Origin: Coccinella septempunctata
Taxonomy: Eukaryota; Arthropoda; Insecta; Coleoptera; Coccinellidae
Direction of reading: 5' to 3'
NCBI RefSeq assembly: GCF_907165205.1
Contig: NC_058192.1
Span: forward strand, 14,260,001 to 14,324,000
Length of the DNA: 64,000 bases
The position numbers were made by a program, and so were the translations under genes. This document shows positions 1 to 11,010 of the stretch, piece after piece; position 1 is the stretch's first letter, and each line of letters starts with the position of its first letter. Under the pieces are notes generated by a model. It made no database searches and was not told the origin of the DNA. It saw nothing but the letters and a program-made list of their open reading frames with translations.

Positions 1-1
1 T

Positions 2-332
2 CGAGGTCGTAGAACACGAATATGCAATTTGATTTTTTGTAGGATCAGTATTTTGAGGAATAAATCACTTTAAGTGCAAAATTTCGAAGAAATTGGTAAA
101 CTTTGAGGAGGTGTAGCAGCCAGAAAAAAAGCACTAGTCATATGCTGATTTTTTGTGATAGATTGGTTCTTTGCGAATAGAAAAAAACCACACTTCATTC
201 ATCTACCACTAACAGTTTAGATTTTATAATTTTTTCCGCGAAGGTCCAAAATTTCCGATTTTCCATCGACCATAACATGAAAACTTAATTTTAAAAAAAT
301 ATCTGTTTGCATATTCGTGTTCTACGTCCTCG
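2..332. repeat. MITE-like element with 26-bp terminal inverted repeats
   Basis: The first 26 bases after position 1 (CGAGGTCGTAGAACACGAAT and on) recur inverted at 307-332 with one mismatch. A TA follows the right end, which suits a Tc1/mariner-type non-autonomous element. The left TA is not seen because the window starts there. The interior has no open frame. The outer CGAGG matches the first bases of the mariner at 7903, which may or may not mean common ancestry. Confidence 0.65.
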
Positions 333-474
333 TATTAGTGTACAGTACGAATTTGGTTTTGATCGGAGACCAAAAATATTTTTCAAAAAATCCATACATC
401 AGTATGGAAAATTTTAAAAATTTTCGATCTCTACGAATTCCACCAATATTGTTGTATTTACTAAATCGAGGGAT

Positions 475-575
475 TAGATTATGAATATGCGAACAGAATT
501 TTGCTGAAAGGATTAGTTTTTAATTTATGATCCATAAAAAATCGGAAATTTTGGCCCTTAGTTCCGGATGAAATG
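475..575 (-). repeat. Diverged partial second copy of the element at 2-332, inverted
   Basis: The stretch reading TGAATATGCGAACAGA through AAAAATCGGAAATTTTGG resembles the reverse complement of about 228-320, with shared blocks around ATATGC-AACAG and AAATCGGAAATTTTGG. The match is patchy and no second end is visible, so I treat it as a truncated relative. Confidence 0.4.
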
Positions 576-840
576 GGGATGAGTCGGTAATTCCCCAGGC
601 AAAGAAATTACTGGCTCTATGCTTGCGACACATTGTAGACATATCACATCTTTTAACCTATTTCACCCAAGTGTGGCGGTCATTCCTAGATGACTGAATA
701 ATACATATACAATTAATTTATCTATCCCTCATTGATTTTGAAGATTTTTGGCATAGTTTCCATTCTACAGTTTCGATTTTAGCTCTAGGAAATTAATTTT
801 TTCCGAGAAACTAAAGAAAAAATTCAACCTCTGGTTGATT

Positions 841-905
841 TTGGCGCCCCCTTAAGCTGACGCCCGGGGCAAGCGCCCCGCTTGCCCCCCCCTAGATCCG
901 GGCCT
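841..905. repeat. GC-rich terminal segment of a DNA transposon (hAT-like)
   Basis: A short, very GC-rich block stands out in AT-rich DNA and has runs of C and G that can fold on each other (GGGGCAAGCGCCCC). On the minus strand it begins CAGGCCCGGATCTAGGGG, the style of a hAT-type end. No matching second end or 8-bp duplication was found, so it may be a solo end or a relic. Confidence 0.35.
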
Positions 906-1389
906 GCCTACACGTGTCCTCGCATGATACTGGCCCGTGTTACGGACTCAAATTGCTTGGAAATGACAGCAACAAGTCGGCTGGGTTTTTTTCTTCAGGA
1001 ATCAGCTTTGCGTGAACGTGGATTATATCCAGAGCTTTGTGTCAGTTGGTATGATACTTTTCGGATAGAGCAGAGTGTGCTTTGAACATGTGAATGTTCG
1101 TGGATGTTGAATAAACTGACATTGAAAACATTGGAAATTAAAAAAAGGTTCCCTTTCACATCGCATTTATGGAAGTGATACGTACAACTCATAGATTATT
1201 GTTGATAATTGAGGAGAAGCTAAAATGTTTGGTACACACAGACAGAGAGCTCATCAGTTCACCCTTCAGCTTTCTCTGGGCTTCTATGGACGAAATTTAA
1301 AGATCAGAAGCGAAGAATTACCAACAGCTTCGAGAGAGAGCCCCCTCCAAAATTGTGTCCAACGAAATCCCGCACAAGGTTACCCAACA

Positions 1390-1770
1390 CAATGTATTCG
1401 TCCCATGGCATGAATTACAAAGATAATGATCGCCGTTTTAATTCGAAACTAAACTTGAAATTCGAACAGCCTCGATCGGCAAAGGTCGAATGTTGCAACA
1501 TCGAGCATTAATAATCACAATAAAATTATGTGTTTGATGGTCACGACGACGGTCGTTGGTTCGGTGGCGCAACGCCGCTGGCCTGTCATTGATGACAAGC
1601 CAGCAAACGCGCGGTGTGCTGCGAACGAAAATAAGTCTGTGTAAACCGGTCGAGGTGTCCTCAACTCCGATAAAACAAACAGGTATATAGGTGTAGTTAG
1701 TTGAAAAGTCGCTTCGACGGCAGACGAAGCGGGGGACGTGTCGGAGGTATAGCACTGTGATTGAGGGTCG
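1390..1770. other. CpG-richer island without a recognisable gene
   Basis: This stretch has more CG dinucleotides than its surroundings and contains a local palindrome (GTCATTGATGAC) and AT-rich cores such as TAATAATCACAATAAAATTA. Open frames on both strands show no family I recognise. It would lie in the inferred long tribbles intron, so a regulatory island is possible but not shown. Confidence 0.25.
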
Positions 1771-1889
1771 AATATTTCAGATCCTCCGTTAGTTTCATAT
1801 CGGCTCTGCTGACGAAGAAATCTAGCTGTACCACCTTGGATTTTCCCTTTTTTTTCCTGGCCATAATTTCAGGCCTTAACTAAGAAACG

Positions 1890-2172
1890 CGTCTGTAGCT
1901 TGGTGGTTAGAGCGTCGGCTCAGTATATTGCAACCGCAAGGTACTGAGTTCGATCCCAGGCTAGGGAAGAAATATTCTAGTCGTTACGGGTACGGGCCCA
2001 CCATTCACTGTTCGATTAAAATTAACAGTGCTGTACCTTAGATGGCGTAAGGACACAGTAACAACAAAGCCTACACGGACACAACTGGTTCTCCGAACTC
2101 GTACAAGCTCACGGAGCTTCTGAGGGGTACTTCGGTACCTACGAAGAATCAGGATAATATAATATGTTATAA
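1890..2172 (+). mobile_element. tRNA-derived SINE
   Basis: The head looks like a tRNA gene that has lost its fold. An RNA polymerase III A box (TAGCTTGGTGG, 1896-1906) is followed by a B box (GAGTTCGATCC, 1946-1956) at normal spacing. The clover-leaf is not intact and the sequence runs on into an unrelated body of about 200 bases ending in the AT-rich tail ATAATATAATATGTTATAA. That layout is diagnostic of a tRNA-head SINE. No clear target duplication was seen. The source tRNA is not identifiable by eye. Confidence 0.75.
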
Positions 2173-2224
2173 TGAAGATTTTTCTTCATTATGTTTCTGG
2201 CAAGGTTTCTGGGGAAGGAATCTT

Positions 2225-2560
2225 CCAGGAATGGAACATGCAATATCCAAGAAGTATTTGGATCTGAGAATGAGTTACGCCTTGTTCACAGAATATTAAT
2301 TCACAGGATATTAATGCCTCAAAAGGCATATGATGAGTGTAGATTATGTGGAGAAGAGTAGGAAACTCCTGTTGGCCTGGTTACAGAATGCCTCCTCCGA
2401 GGCCTCCTCGCTATTGCAAGCCTGAGAAAGGAATGTCTTGGACGCGAAAATCATACATAGAAGGAATGAGGACTTAGCCTCCTTGAAGCTCTCTCAGATA
2501 CTGAAGTTCATTGGAACTCTGGAGCTGGAAGACGATCTGTAGAGGCGAGGCATGAGGGAC
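2225..2560 (+). pseudogene. 3' relic of a non-LTR retrotransposon (C-terminal RT/RNase H end)
   Basis: One plus-strand frame reads PQKAYDECRLCGEE, then a stop and ETPVGLVTEC. Another frame reads IIHRRNEDLASLKLSQILKF. These resemble the C-terminal zinc-knuckle-like end of Jockey/R1-type LINE ORF2 proteins (a CRLCxEE..ET..H..TEC pattern, here with the His lost). Internal stops and a frame change show it is dead. It lies just downstream of the SINE, which may be chance or reflect a shared 3' tail. The family call is by pattern only. Confidence 0.4.
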
Positions 2561-2833
2561 ACAGTAGACCTCAAGGTCGTAGTGAACTCTACCTCTTACC
2601 AAACTATTAACTATATACCTTAACATAGTTAAAGGTAAAGCTAGCAGAGGTGGTCTGAAAAAAAAAGAAGAAAAATTCCTCTGAAAATTCACAGTGGGTT
2701 AAAATGAGCGCCTATTAAATGAGCCTGAAATCAGGGCGATTCCTGATAAATAGTCGATTATCGATTTGATCTGCTAGATTGAAGTTGAACTTGCGTATAC
2801 AGGGTGAATGTTTTTCTTGTACATATATTTTAA

Positions 2834-3020
2834 AGCCCGTTTGCATCAGCCGAAAATTCTCTGGAGAATTCTTCACAGAATTTTCACAAATAAACGTAAT
2901 TATTTTGTATGCAACTAAACAGTGAATTCTACCGAAAGTGCCTATGTAACTGCAGAGAATTCACGGTGCATGAATTCACGAGTAAATTCTCTAGAGAATT
3001 TTCAGCTTTTGCAAACAGGC
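2834..3020. repeat. Short TIR element with TTAA at both ends
   Basis: The left end (GCCCGTTTGCATCAGCCGAA) and the right end read inverted (GCCTGTTTGCAAAAGCTGAA) match over roughly 37 bases including a shared AAAATTCTCT-GAGAATT block. TTAA stands at 2830-2833 and 3021-3024. The size is about 190 bp with no coding capacity. The TTAA duplications suggest mobilisation by a piggyBac-type transposase, but the ends do not begin with CCC, so this is tentative. Confidence 0.6.
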
Positions 3021-3099
3021 TTAACAGGAAGATCCTGAGGTCAAAAGAAACTTTACCATTTCGGTTCGGCTCAAGAGATAAAGACTGTTGAAAATCCAT

Positions 3100-3480
3100 A
3101 AAATTATTATTATTACCTACATATCATAAAAATACCAGAAATGCAACAAAACCAACACTTAAAAGTGGGTTCAATGCTCACTAATGAAATAGAAAGAATT
3201 CTTCATATATTCTCGTAAATGCGCCGTTTTTCTGTAATTTGATATTGAAAAATGAAAATATCAGTGAATTCAAAAATTCAGTACTTCGGCTGAATGCAAC
3301 TATGTTTAAGGGATCTATAGATGAGTAGTGTCATATATTTAGTTTGTTATTCTGAGGGGAATTTTGTTTCAAGGGGTGGTATAGCCTCATTATGAAAACT
3401 TAATATGGCTACATCTTTTTATCTAGGCCGAATCAGAAAAAAAGGTTAAGTTGTTTCTTTCAACCTCAAGAATCTCTGTT
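3100..3480 (+). repeat. Dispersed repeat family, copy 1
   Basis: This stretch aligns, with divergence and small gaps, to 5640-5990 in the same orientation. Shared blocks include ATTCTCGTAAATGCGCC-TTTT, GTACTT-GGCTGAA, GTAGTGTCATA-ATTTAG and GGGAATTTTGTTTC. The ends and class are not defined here. Confidence 0.6.
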
Positions 3481-3529
3481 AAAATATATACAAGTCGAAA
3501 ACTTTTTTTGAGTTATTAGCAAAAAATAA

Positions 3530-3700
3530 GATTTCGAAAAATTCCCATAACTTTTTTGTCTTTGAAGATCTGAAACTTGAACCTTCTACAGGCATTTTTT
3601 ACGTAGAATCTACTGACGAGCTCAAAATATCATTTCATTTCGAATCATTAGGCGGACTTTCGTTTTTTTTTTAAATGCAGACTTTTATTGAATTTGTTAT
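3530..3700. repeat. Diverged copy of the foldback family seen at 63309-63905
   Basis: The blocks CATAACTTTTTTGTCTTTGAAG, CTGAAACTTGAACCTTCTAC, TTTACGTAGAATCTACTGA and GAGCTCA recur at 63480-63560 (direct) and 63650-63740 (inverted). The copy here is incomplete. It overlaps the start of an open frame at 3675-4046 that I do not regard as a gene. Confidence 0.55.
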
Positions 3701-4409
3701 TTTTGAATTGGAAAGAAATCTTTTGTCACTTGATTCCACGTATAAAAGTGTACTTGGACTACAATTTTATGAACTTTTTTATTGCAAATTGCCAATAGAA
3801 TCACTCTGTGAAATTTCGCCAGAGAGGCACATCCCATATGAGATTCTGAATCAATATAGTAAAAGTAGGTCTAACCGTCTAAGTGTACTGACGAGAAGTC
3901 AGAAGCTTCTTGAAATTCGTAATACCAGAGTTGACACTCATAAGTGTACTGCATCGACCATCACTGCTTGGCTCATTGCAAGAATATTCATTTTGCCAAA
4001 ATTTCTAAAACTGAAGCGCCGATTGAAATCTGATACTTGGCTTTGAAGCGAGTTTTGAAAGTTCTTGCTTATAGTTCGCAGTGATTCGAATGAATATCGG
4101 AAATATGTAAGAGTAAGTCTCAAAAATTATGGAAATTCGGTAGATTCTAGGTAGGACAGTTGAGAGAGTGAAGCACACACCTGAGATCACGCAACTTCCT
4201 CACTCCTCACTCTACCGAAATTTCGATATTATTACCTACACGCCACGCACTGATAGACTTGACCTCTTTCACTTCAAAATAAGCTTGACCCAACGTGTCC
4301 TGAATTTCAGCCTTGAAACACCAAAATTGGCAAAATTTCCACACATTCAGACTATTGCCAGAAGTGAGAAATTACCGATGAAAATATTTCCTGGGGATTC
4401 TGGGTCGAA

Positions 4410-5060
4410 ATGAACCAGACGCGGAGAGCATTCGCCGTCAGATATCAATTTTCATGAACGCGCGGCGTAAAAACGTCTTCCGCCAGATCCAGCCGGAATC
4501 CACCCTTCCACGAACCCGAGGAGAATTGATATCGTCGCCCCGGCATCGACACCGTTGTTCGATTTTCGACGGAACACATCTCTCGTCGGATTCGAAACGA
4601 GGCCATCATCGGTATCTTCGCGCCCTCCGCCCATAAAACAACATTACGACAATCGAAGTGTCCGGATAAAGCCGGTACGGAAAAATGATTCGCTCCCGGA
4701 ACGAAAATAAAGGACGGAATTAGAATTCATAACGCAGGAAAGAATGGACGCGGCGGAACGTACTGAATACGTATGCGGGGAAATCGATACCACCGTTTCG
4801 GGGCCCTTCTGAAGATATGCAAGTTTAATGGATTATTCGGTCTGAATAGTCAAATAGAACGGACCGGGCGCCCCCCCGAAATTCCACCCCCTTCGCCACT
4901 AGCAGGGTGGACCAGTCGGGGATGAAAGGGTGCATAATTATGCTCCGGATCTGCCGGTAATGGACAGGGGACCGGAAAATTTCCTGTGTCTGACGTGCAC
5001 ATCGGGTCGTGTTAGAACGTCAATCTATCTTCATCCAGGAAGAATTTCCCGTTGTCTATC
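4410..5060. other. CpG-rich island, no gene recognised
   Basis: CG dinucleotides are dense here compared with flanking DNA, for example near CGCGCGGCGTAAAAACGTC and CGGACCGGGCGCCCCCCCG. Two small overlapping frames on opposite strands (about 60 codons each) look like by-products of base composition. Not repeat-like as far as I can see. A regulatory element within the inferred tribbles intron is one possibility. Confidence 0.3.
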
Positions 5061-5532
5061 AGAGAACGCTGGTGATTTTGAAACAAGTAACACTGTTTTA
5101 TAATCGCACATATTCAGGGTAGTCCAGATCGTAACCAAGAAATTTTAACCACGTATTCTACATCAAAAATAAGCCCTAGTTTGTCATATAAACATATGTC
5201 GAGAAATGTTTCCTCTCCGAGATACGGGGTGTTAAACTTATAGAAAAAAAAATGTTTTTTATTAATAACTTTCACACTGCTTGAAATATTTCTATGAAAT
5301 TTGAGACATAGGTTTTGTGCGTCAAGGAGCACTTTTTGCATAATTTCATTTCTTTTCTTTTCTACCAGTGGCGTCCGTACTGCAGCGAGACTGAGTATTT
5401 TCAGATAAAAAAATGATACGCCATTGGTTTTTCAAACAATAAAAATTACTATTTGAATCCTTACTTAATTTGGAGCAAATTCGGTCTCTTGACTTTTTGC
5501 CGTACGAGGCAAAACACATAAAACACATTCTC

Positions 5533-5627
5533 ATGCATGAAGAAATCGCCAAAATTTGATATAGCAAAAATAGTCTCATTATTATCATGTACCAACCATA
5601 TCAAATTTTGGCGATTTCTTCATGCAT
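5533..5627. repeat. Perfect 30-bp inverted repeat with 35-base loop
   Basis: Bases 5533-5562 (ATGCATGAAGAAATCGCCAA and on) are exactly reverse-complementary to 5598-5627. The 35-base spacer is unrelated. A transcript would form an uninterrupted 30-bp hairpin. It directly precedes repeat copy 2 (5640-5990) and could be a foldback scar rather than a small-RNA precursor. Confidence 0.85.
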
Positions 5628-5639
5628 ATGAAGTCCAGT

Positions 5640-5990
5640 TTTCTCATTATGACCATGAAAATACCAAAAATTCAAAGAACCCAACTCTTGAAACAAAATT
5701 GGACGCTATGTACTTAATGAATAATTGAACGTTTTGTAAAATGAAAGAATTATTCATATTTTCTCGTATAATGCGCCATTTTGAGTAATTTGTGTTCAAA
5801 ATGTCCAAAATTTTGTACTTTGGCTGAAGCATCTCTGTTTAAAAGATCCACAGATGTGTAGTGTCATAAATTTAGCTCATTACTCTGAAGGGAATTTTGT
5901 TTCTCCAAGAGTGGCACACCTCATTATGAAAACTGGTGAAGGAAAAAAGTGTTTCTTTTAAACTCAAAAATCTAAAATATTTGTACGAGT
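5640..5990 (+). repeat. Dispersed repeat family, copy 2
   Basis: Diverged direct copy of 3100-3480. It shares TTTTCTCGTATAATGCGCC, TTTGTACTTTGGCTGAAGC, GTAGTGTCATAAATTTAGCT and GAAGGGAATTTTGTTTC. The two copies lie about 2.5 kb apart, so segmental duplication and independent insertion are both possible. Confidence 0.6.
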
Positions 5991-6001
5991 CAAAGACTCA
6001 C

Positions 6002-6075
6002 CCTGTATAATATGAAGCCCTAAGTAGATATTGCTCACACAATTTTTTTCGATCCCACAACTTTATTATTAGCAA
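6002..6075 (+). repeat. Fragment of the foldback family at 16132-16878
   Basis: The string TATAATATGAAGC, TAGATATTGCTCACACAATT and CAACTTTATTATTAG matches the inner arm of the element at 16320-16390 with few changes. Only one arm fragment is present. Confidence 0.55.
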
Positions 6076-7029
6076 CTCGCTCAGCGAATTCAACATAATA
6101 TGACAATAGAGTTTCAACAAAAAAATTAAATAACCCACATTTCGATTGAATAGAAAAATATATCTTAAAACAGTTCTTCATTGGAGATCTGAGTAGCACT
6201 CGGTGAGTTCTACAAAACATTTCTCTAGAAACGTTTCAATATATCATGATTTTCAAACGAGTTTTCAACTATCATAAAGTCCAAAAATTCGAGAAACCCT
6301 AAACCCACCTTCGATCGAAGACAGAAATCTCGACAGAAATAAAGCTCAGATTTCTGATGGAAGTTTTATGTGGCTTTTTGAAATTTCGGACCAGTGGGAG
6401 CTGATCTCGGAGCTGATAAACTGAAAAGTTTTTTTTTCGCTGAGCATTTATTCGAAATGTTATGATGGTTCTTCGAAGTTCATATAACTGATAAATTGCA
6501 ATGTGTTGTTTATTCAATCAAACTCTATTGACATATTCAATAGAATTCGCAGAGTACTACTCAGAACTGTTCGAAGATATGGATTTTTAAGACCTTGTTA
6601 TGGCTGATAAAATAAAAGGCGCTGTTCCTACTATGAAGCACTCTGGAGCTTCGTTGTTAAAATCGCAGAGCGCTGCTAAGAACTCTGTTATTTTTTCTTT
6701 CAAAAGGTTGATCACGAGGTTGATCAAAAACTCTAATTTCCGTAGAATCACTATAAAAATACGTACTACTTATAGAACTCTTCATAATTCATCGAAAGAT
6801 ATCATCAAAACTTCTTCCGAAAAAGTTGCAACCTCGGTTGCAACCCTTACTTGTTTGCGTTCTTAGAATCCACGATTTGACAGAAATATTGAAAACTTGT
6901 ATCGGCTACCTTCACATGTAAGAAATTTGTCTTATCGTAAGTTTCCTCGATCCAAAGCGGTCGCCAGCATAATAAAATGATGTTGGCAATTCCAGAGGCA
7001 CCCTAGTGAACCTGCCTTATTTCATGTTT

Positions 7030-7640
7030 TTATGGTTGCAGTAATATTCTCAAAGTGCCGACAGGGTACGGCGTTGATGTTGTGCGTGCGTCTGGAAGCA
7101 CCATTGGTATTCCACAACCCAACACACGTATCAACCTACACCGAATGCCTATTAAAAATTGATCACGAATACGCTGGAAGGCTAATTCCAAATTACTATC
7201 ACAGTTCGGAATTCATCCGATTAACTGTTTCTGATCGTCTGTCGTCATCCGGGACCCAATCGAACCAAGCCTTGTTTACAAGAATCTCGCAGCTCTATTT
7301 CGCCACATTCCCTGTAATTTGCACAACACTCCTCCCGTCCTCCAGGAAACGAGTTTACGCACGAAATCTGCGATATCGCAACCTATTCAGATACAGATTG
7401 TGGAATATTAACCATGTACCTCGCACTAGGCCGGGTAATGAGATAAAACGGTATACAACTTTTATCTTGGAGACCGAGACTGTTTTTATTGTGTTGTCGC
7501 AAACACAACGATTAGATACGTAGGTCGGGCAAATAGGTTTTCTCTTCTCCATTCCGAAGGAATTCCTGGATAACGACGAAATGGAAAATTGCTTCGTCGA
7601 GTGAACAACAAGTTGCGCAATGGGATTATTCAATATTTAT
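7030..7640. other. Higher-complexity stretch with an unassigned 163-codon frame
   Basis: A plus-strand open frame runs 7032-7523 and an overlapping minus frame runs 7355-7633. Neither shows a motif, signal peptide or repeat I recognise, and the plus frame is not joined to any visible exon. Composition is less AT-rich than nearby DNA. I list the region rather than call a gene. Confidence 0.15.
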
Positions 7641-7902
7641 TTCAGCGAATAGGACACAATGATCTCTGACCGAGAATCATATAACTTTCCGTAGTACGCT
7701 ATATTCCGATATATCAAAATCATGAATTTGGCCACGTATTTGGCTTATAAGTTCGGTCAAGTATTTGAAAATGAATGTAGTTTGGAATTTGAATGATTTA
7801 CATATTTATTTCATTATAAAATATGCAAGAAATTTACTTTCGGAAACGATCGCAGAAGAAATATAAATCGAGATATAAATAATCTTGTTAGTTTTTGGAA
7901 TA

Positions 7903-9141
7903 CGAGGATGTATTGATATCTAGTTAGCCTAGACCAGTTGCATGCATAGAAACGAACAATAACTTATTAGAAGTGTCAGTGTGAAGTTTGAGATCAAAAA
8001 AGTAAACCAGAGTTACGCAATAAATTAAAAGAAAGAAGATGTCCACCGAAATTGTGAAAATCGAAAAATTGGAGTATCGACTCATCATCAAGTACCTGTA
8101 TTTAAAATGGTTAAGAGGTAAGCAGATTTACGAAGATATGCTTAATACCCTTGGTGGTCAATGTCCTTCGTATGCGACCGTGAAAAATTGGACTGCAAGC
8201 TTCAAATGAGGTAAATTTTCCATTGAAAATGATGACCGATCGGGAAGGCTAGTTTCTGTGTCAATCCCCGAAAATATCGATGCAATCCATGACATGATTA
8301 TATCAGACCGTCGAATTGGGCTATAACGGATATTTGAATCACTGAATATTTCATACGAACGCGTTCATCATATAGTTCACGTCAATTTGGACATGAGAAA
8401 AATTGCTGCAAAATGTTTGAATGTTGACCAAAAGCGTGCAAGGGTAGAAGGATCGCGTTCGATCTGTGCTCGATTTGAAAACGATGTAGACTTCTTAAAC
8501 CGAATTGTTACTATGGATGAGACTTGGGTACATTTCTAAGATACAAAAACAAAGTGACAATCGATTGAATGGCGACACTCTGGTTCTCCAAGACCTAAGA
8601 AGTTTCGTGTCCAAAAATCTGCTGGAAAAGTTCTTGCTTCAATTTTTTGGAATTGCCATGGAGTAATGATGATTGATTTTCTGGATATGGGTAGATCAAT
8701 AACCGGAAATTACTATTCGACATTACTGAACAATCTAAATTGAAGAGAAAAGACGCGGAAAGCGTGTTTTGTTTTTGCAGGACAACGCCCCTGCACACAA
8801 ATCTCATGTTGCCATGCAAAAAATTCGTGATTTAGGGTTTGAATTACTAGAACACCCCCTTATTCGCCAGATTTGGCTCCATCCGACTATCATCTCTTTC
8901 CTCAACTGAAAAAGAGTTTAAAAGGTCGTAAATTCTCTTCCAAAGAGGAGGTAATGAAAGCTGTGTAGGTATGGTTTGCAGAACAAGAAGAAAATTTTTT
9001 TTTGAAAGGTCTAGAGACGTTGCAGGTTCGCTGTAATAAATGTATTCAATTAGGAGGAGAATATATTGAGTAATAAAATATTTTGTCATTGAAATTCTGT
9101 TTGGTTCTAAAATAGGCTAAGAATTTTTCAATATATCCTCG
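7903..9141 (+). mobile_element. mariner element, dead, both ends present
   Basis: Terminal inverted repeats start CGAGGATGTATTGA on the left and, read inverted, CGAGGATATATTGA on the right. They are bounded by TA at 7901-7902 and 9142-9143, the canonical Tc1/mariner target duplication. The length of 1239 bp is normal for mariner. Between the ends lies one transposase relic in plus orientation (separate entry). The good ends and nearly full length point to a fairly recent insertion that decayed by point changes and small indels. Confidence 0.93.
8039..9073 (+). pseudogene. mariner transposase pseudogene (DD34D family)
   Basis: From ATG the frame reads MSTEIVKIEKLEYRLIIKYL, typical of the N-terminal HTH domain. 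Catalytic-core landmarks follow: MDETWVHF (first Asp, about 8510-8535), LQDNAPAHKSH (second Asp, about 8770-8805) and SPDLAPSDYHLFPQLKK (third Asp, about 8863-8915). The C-terminus reads LQVRCNKCIQLGGEYIE then stop. At least six in-frame stops (such as after NWTASFK, and twice near the first Asp motif) and at least two frameshifts before the third Asp make it non-functional. It resembles the irritans-type mariners widespread in insects. Confidence 0.93.
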
Positions 9142-9229
9142 TATATGTCGAAATTAAAAAGTGCAGGGTAATTATAATTTTAATTAGAGAGGTTCAATGC
9201 AGAAACAATAAATCAAAATGGGACTAATC

Positions 9230-10250
9230 TCACAATCTGGCCTCCACGATAATATTCCCTTCCGCATCCCCGACTTCATCGAGGCAAAAATGGCTCGAAA
9301 AGCTTCGAAAAAAAAACCAACAGGTTCCCATTAATCGAATCTCAATCGACACTGCTCTCACTCGACACGATGAACCAACAAAAACTCCCCTTAATGGGCG
9401 CCAATTCTCTTCAGAAAACAAAGGGCGCCGACATCGAAAATCGCAGAGTGCACTCCAGACTTGACGGTTCCCATAATTAAAGAAAATCTCCGGGATAACG
9501 GCCGGAAAAGCCGTCAGAACGATCTCGTATCGAGTGCCGGAACAAGGAACTCCTAAATTGGAAGAAAAACACCTTGATGGCTCTGGCGAATGAGTTGGAA
9601 AAATTCGGTAGAGAAGATCTGATGATTTCTGGACGTTCAGCGAATTTTCCACATCTTAATTATTTCGGGGAACTCCCAAACTAGCAGAATTTAAGTTTAG
9701 AACTCTTGATTTCCCTCTCCATTAACTAAAATGGGTAAAAATCATCCAGTTTTCCGAATAACTTCAAACGGAGATTCAAATGCCAAAACGGAAGTTTTCC
9801 AAACTTGTTTTTCACCGCGCGAAGAACAAATAAGCGACAATCTTTTCCCAACTATTATTTCCCAACGGACGACTATGTAAACGGTGCGTTAAATTCGAGG
9901 ACAACTTTCGAAATATCCATACAAACAGTAACAACATGGCGTAACATTATCCGACATTGAATGTGACACGGCTATTTTATCGAATGCGGTATCAACTTGC
10001 GGGCTTTCTCATAATTCGGTTTGGGGAATTATCACCAATTATTTTCGATCACTTTCCTATCCGCCGATCCACTGAATATTTCCTGACCGAAACGTTCGAT
10101 CAGTCACAACCTTGACGTCGACCTTGTGCGATGCGAAATTCAACAAAAAAAAATCCACATTCATCGCGCTATACACGTGGCCGCACGTGTGAAGACAAAT
10201 AGCGTTGGGGTTGAAATTCGAAACCAAAGGGGACCCCAATGAATTTCTGA
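9230..10250. other. Intergenic or intronic stretch with CpG-rich patches
   Basis: CG-rich patches alternate with AT-rich DNA. The longest frame is on the minus strand (9230-9652, 140 codons) and has no recognisable domain. No repeat ends were noticed. It falls within the inferred long tribbles intron. Confidence 0.2.
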
Positions 10251-11010
10251 TTGAGAATAGGGCCTGTTACTTTTATATGTGGATACCTGCAAGGCGAGGA
10301 CCTGTTTTTGTAGAACCTGATTTCGATCATCCCAAGGGGTCCATAGCGATGATGCTTTCAGGTAACTTTCTATATCTCGTCACAGTAGCTACTTGGACCC
10401 ACATTATCGACAAGTGTCAGATTATAACATTATCATTTCGAAGCATTATTTACGAAGACCCGAAGTTCTCGATGAAGAGATAACGAGAAAGATGATCGAA
10501 GAGTAAAAAAGTGTTTCATCGTTAGGTTCGATAAGTTTGTCATAGGACTTGATCTATTCTCAGAAATCCATAATGATATACAGATTATGTGAAGCGTAAC
10601 GCACAAAATTCCTATCTTCGGTAATCAGTATATAAAAATGCTCAAACAGGTCAATTTTTTGTCATGCGGCTTCTTAGAAGAGTGCTGTTTTTTTATTTTA
10701 ACCACAACTTCTTGTTCAAGAAAAAGAAACGCCTTCTATTGCTGGAGATGATTTGGTCATTGATTGGTGTTACCTTGGTGTTTACTCTCGATTTTACTAT
10801 CAAGCCATTTTTATAATGGCGAAAAAATAATTCCAAATTTTACTTTGTATTCTGAGGTTAAAGACGTATACTTCGGGGATTGGTTGATGTTTTGAGACTT
10901 GATCGAAAACATGCCATGAAAGCGAGTATCAATTATTACATACCCACATTTTGATTAATTTTTGTATTGTCATTATAAATTTAATTTCAGATAACGTATC
11001 AATTACCGTA

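Noticed and set aside
882..1413. Open frames of 60-67 codons near the left end
   Set aside because: They lie in a GC-rich transposon end and flanking DNA, overlap frames on the other strand, and contain no motif.
1890..1965. A functional tRNA gene
   Set aside because: A and B boxes are present but acceptor and anticodon stems do not pair, and the sequence continues as a SINE.
3675..4046. 123-codon plus frame
   Set aside because: Its start overlaps a foldback-family repeat and the protein shows no domain; AT-rich chance frame more likely.
8039..9073. An active mariner transposase
   Set aside because: Multiple in-frame stops and at least two frameshifts break the frame.
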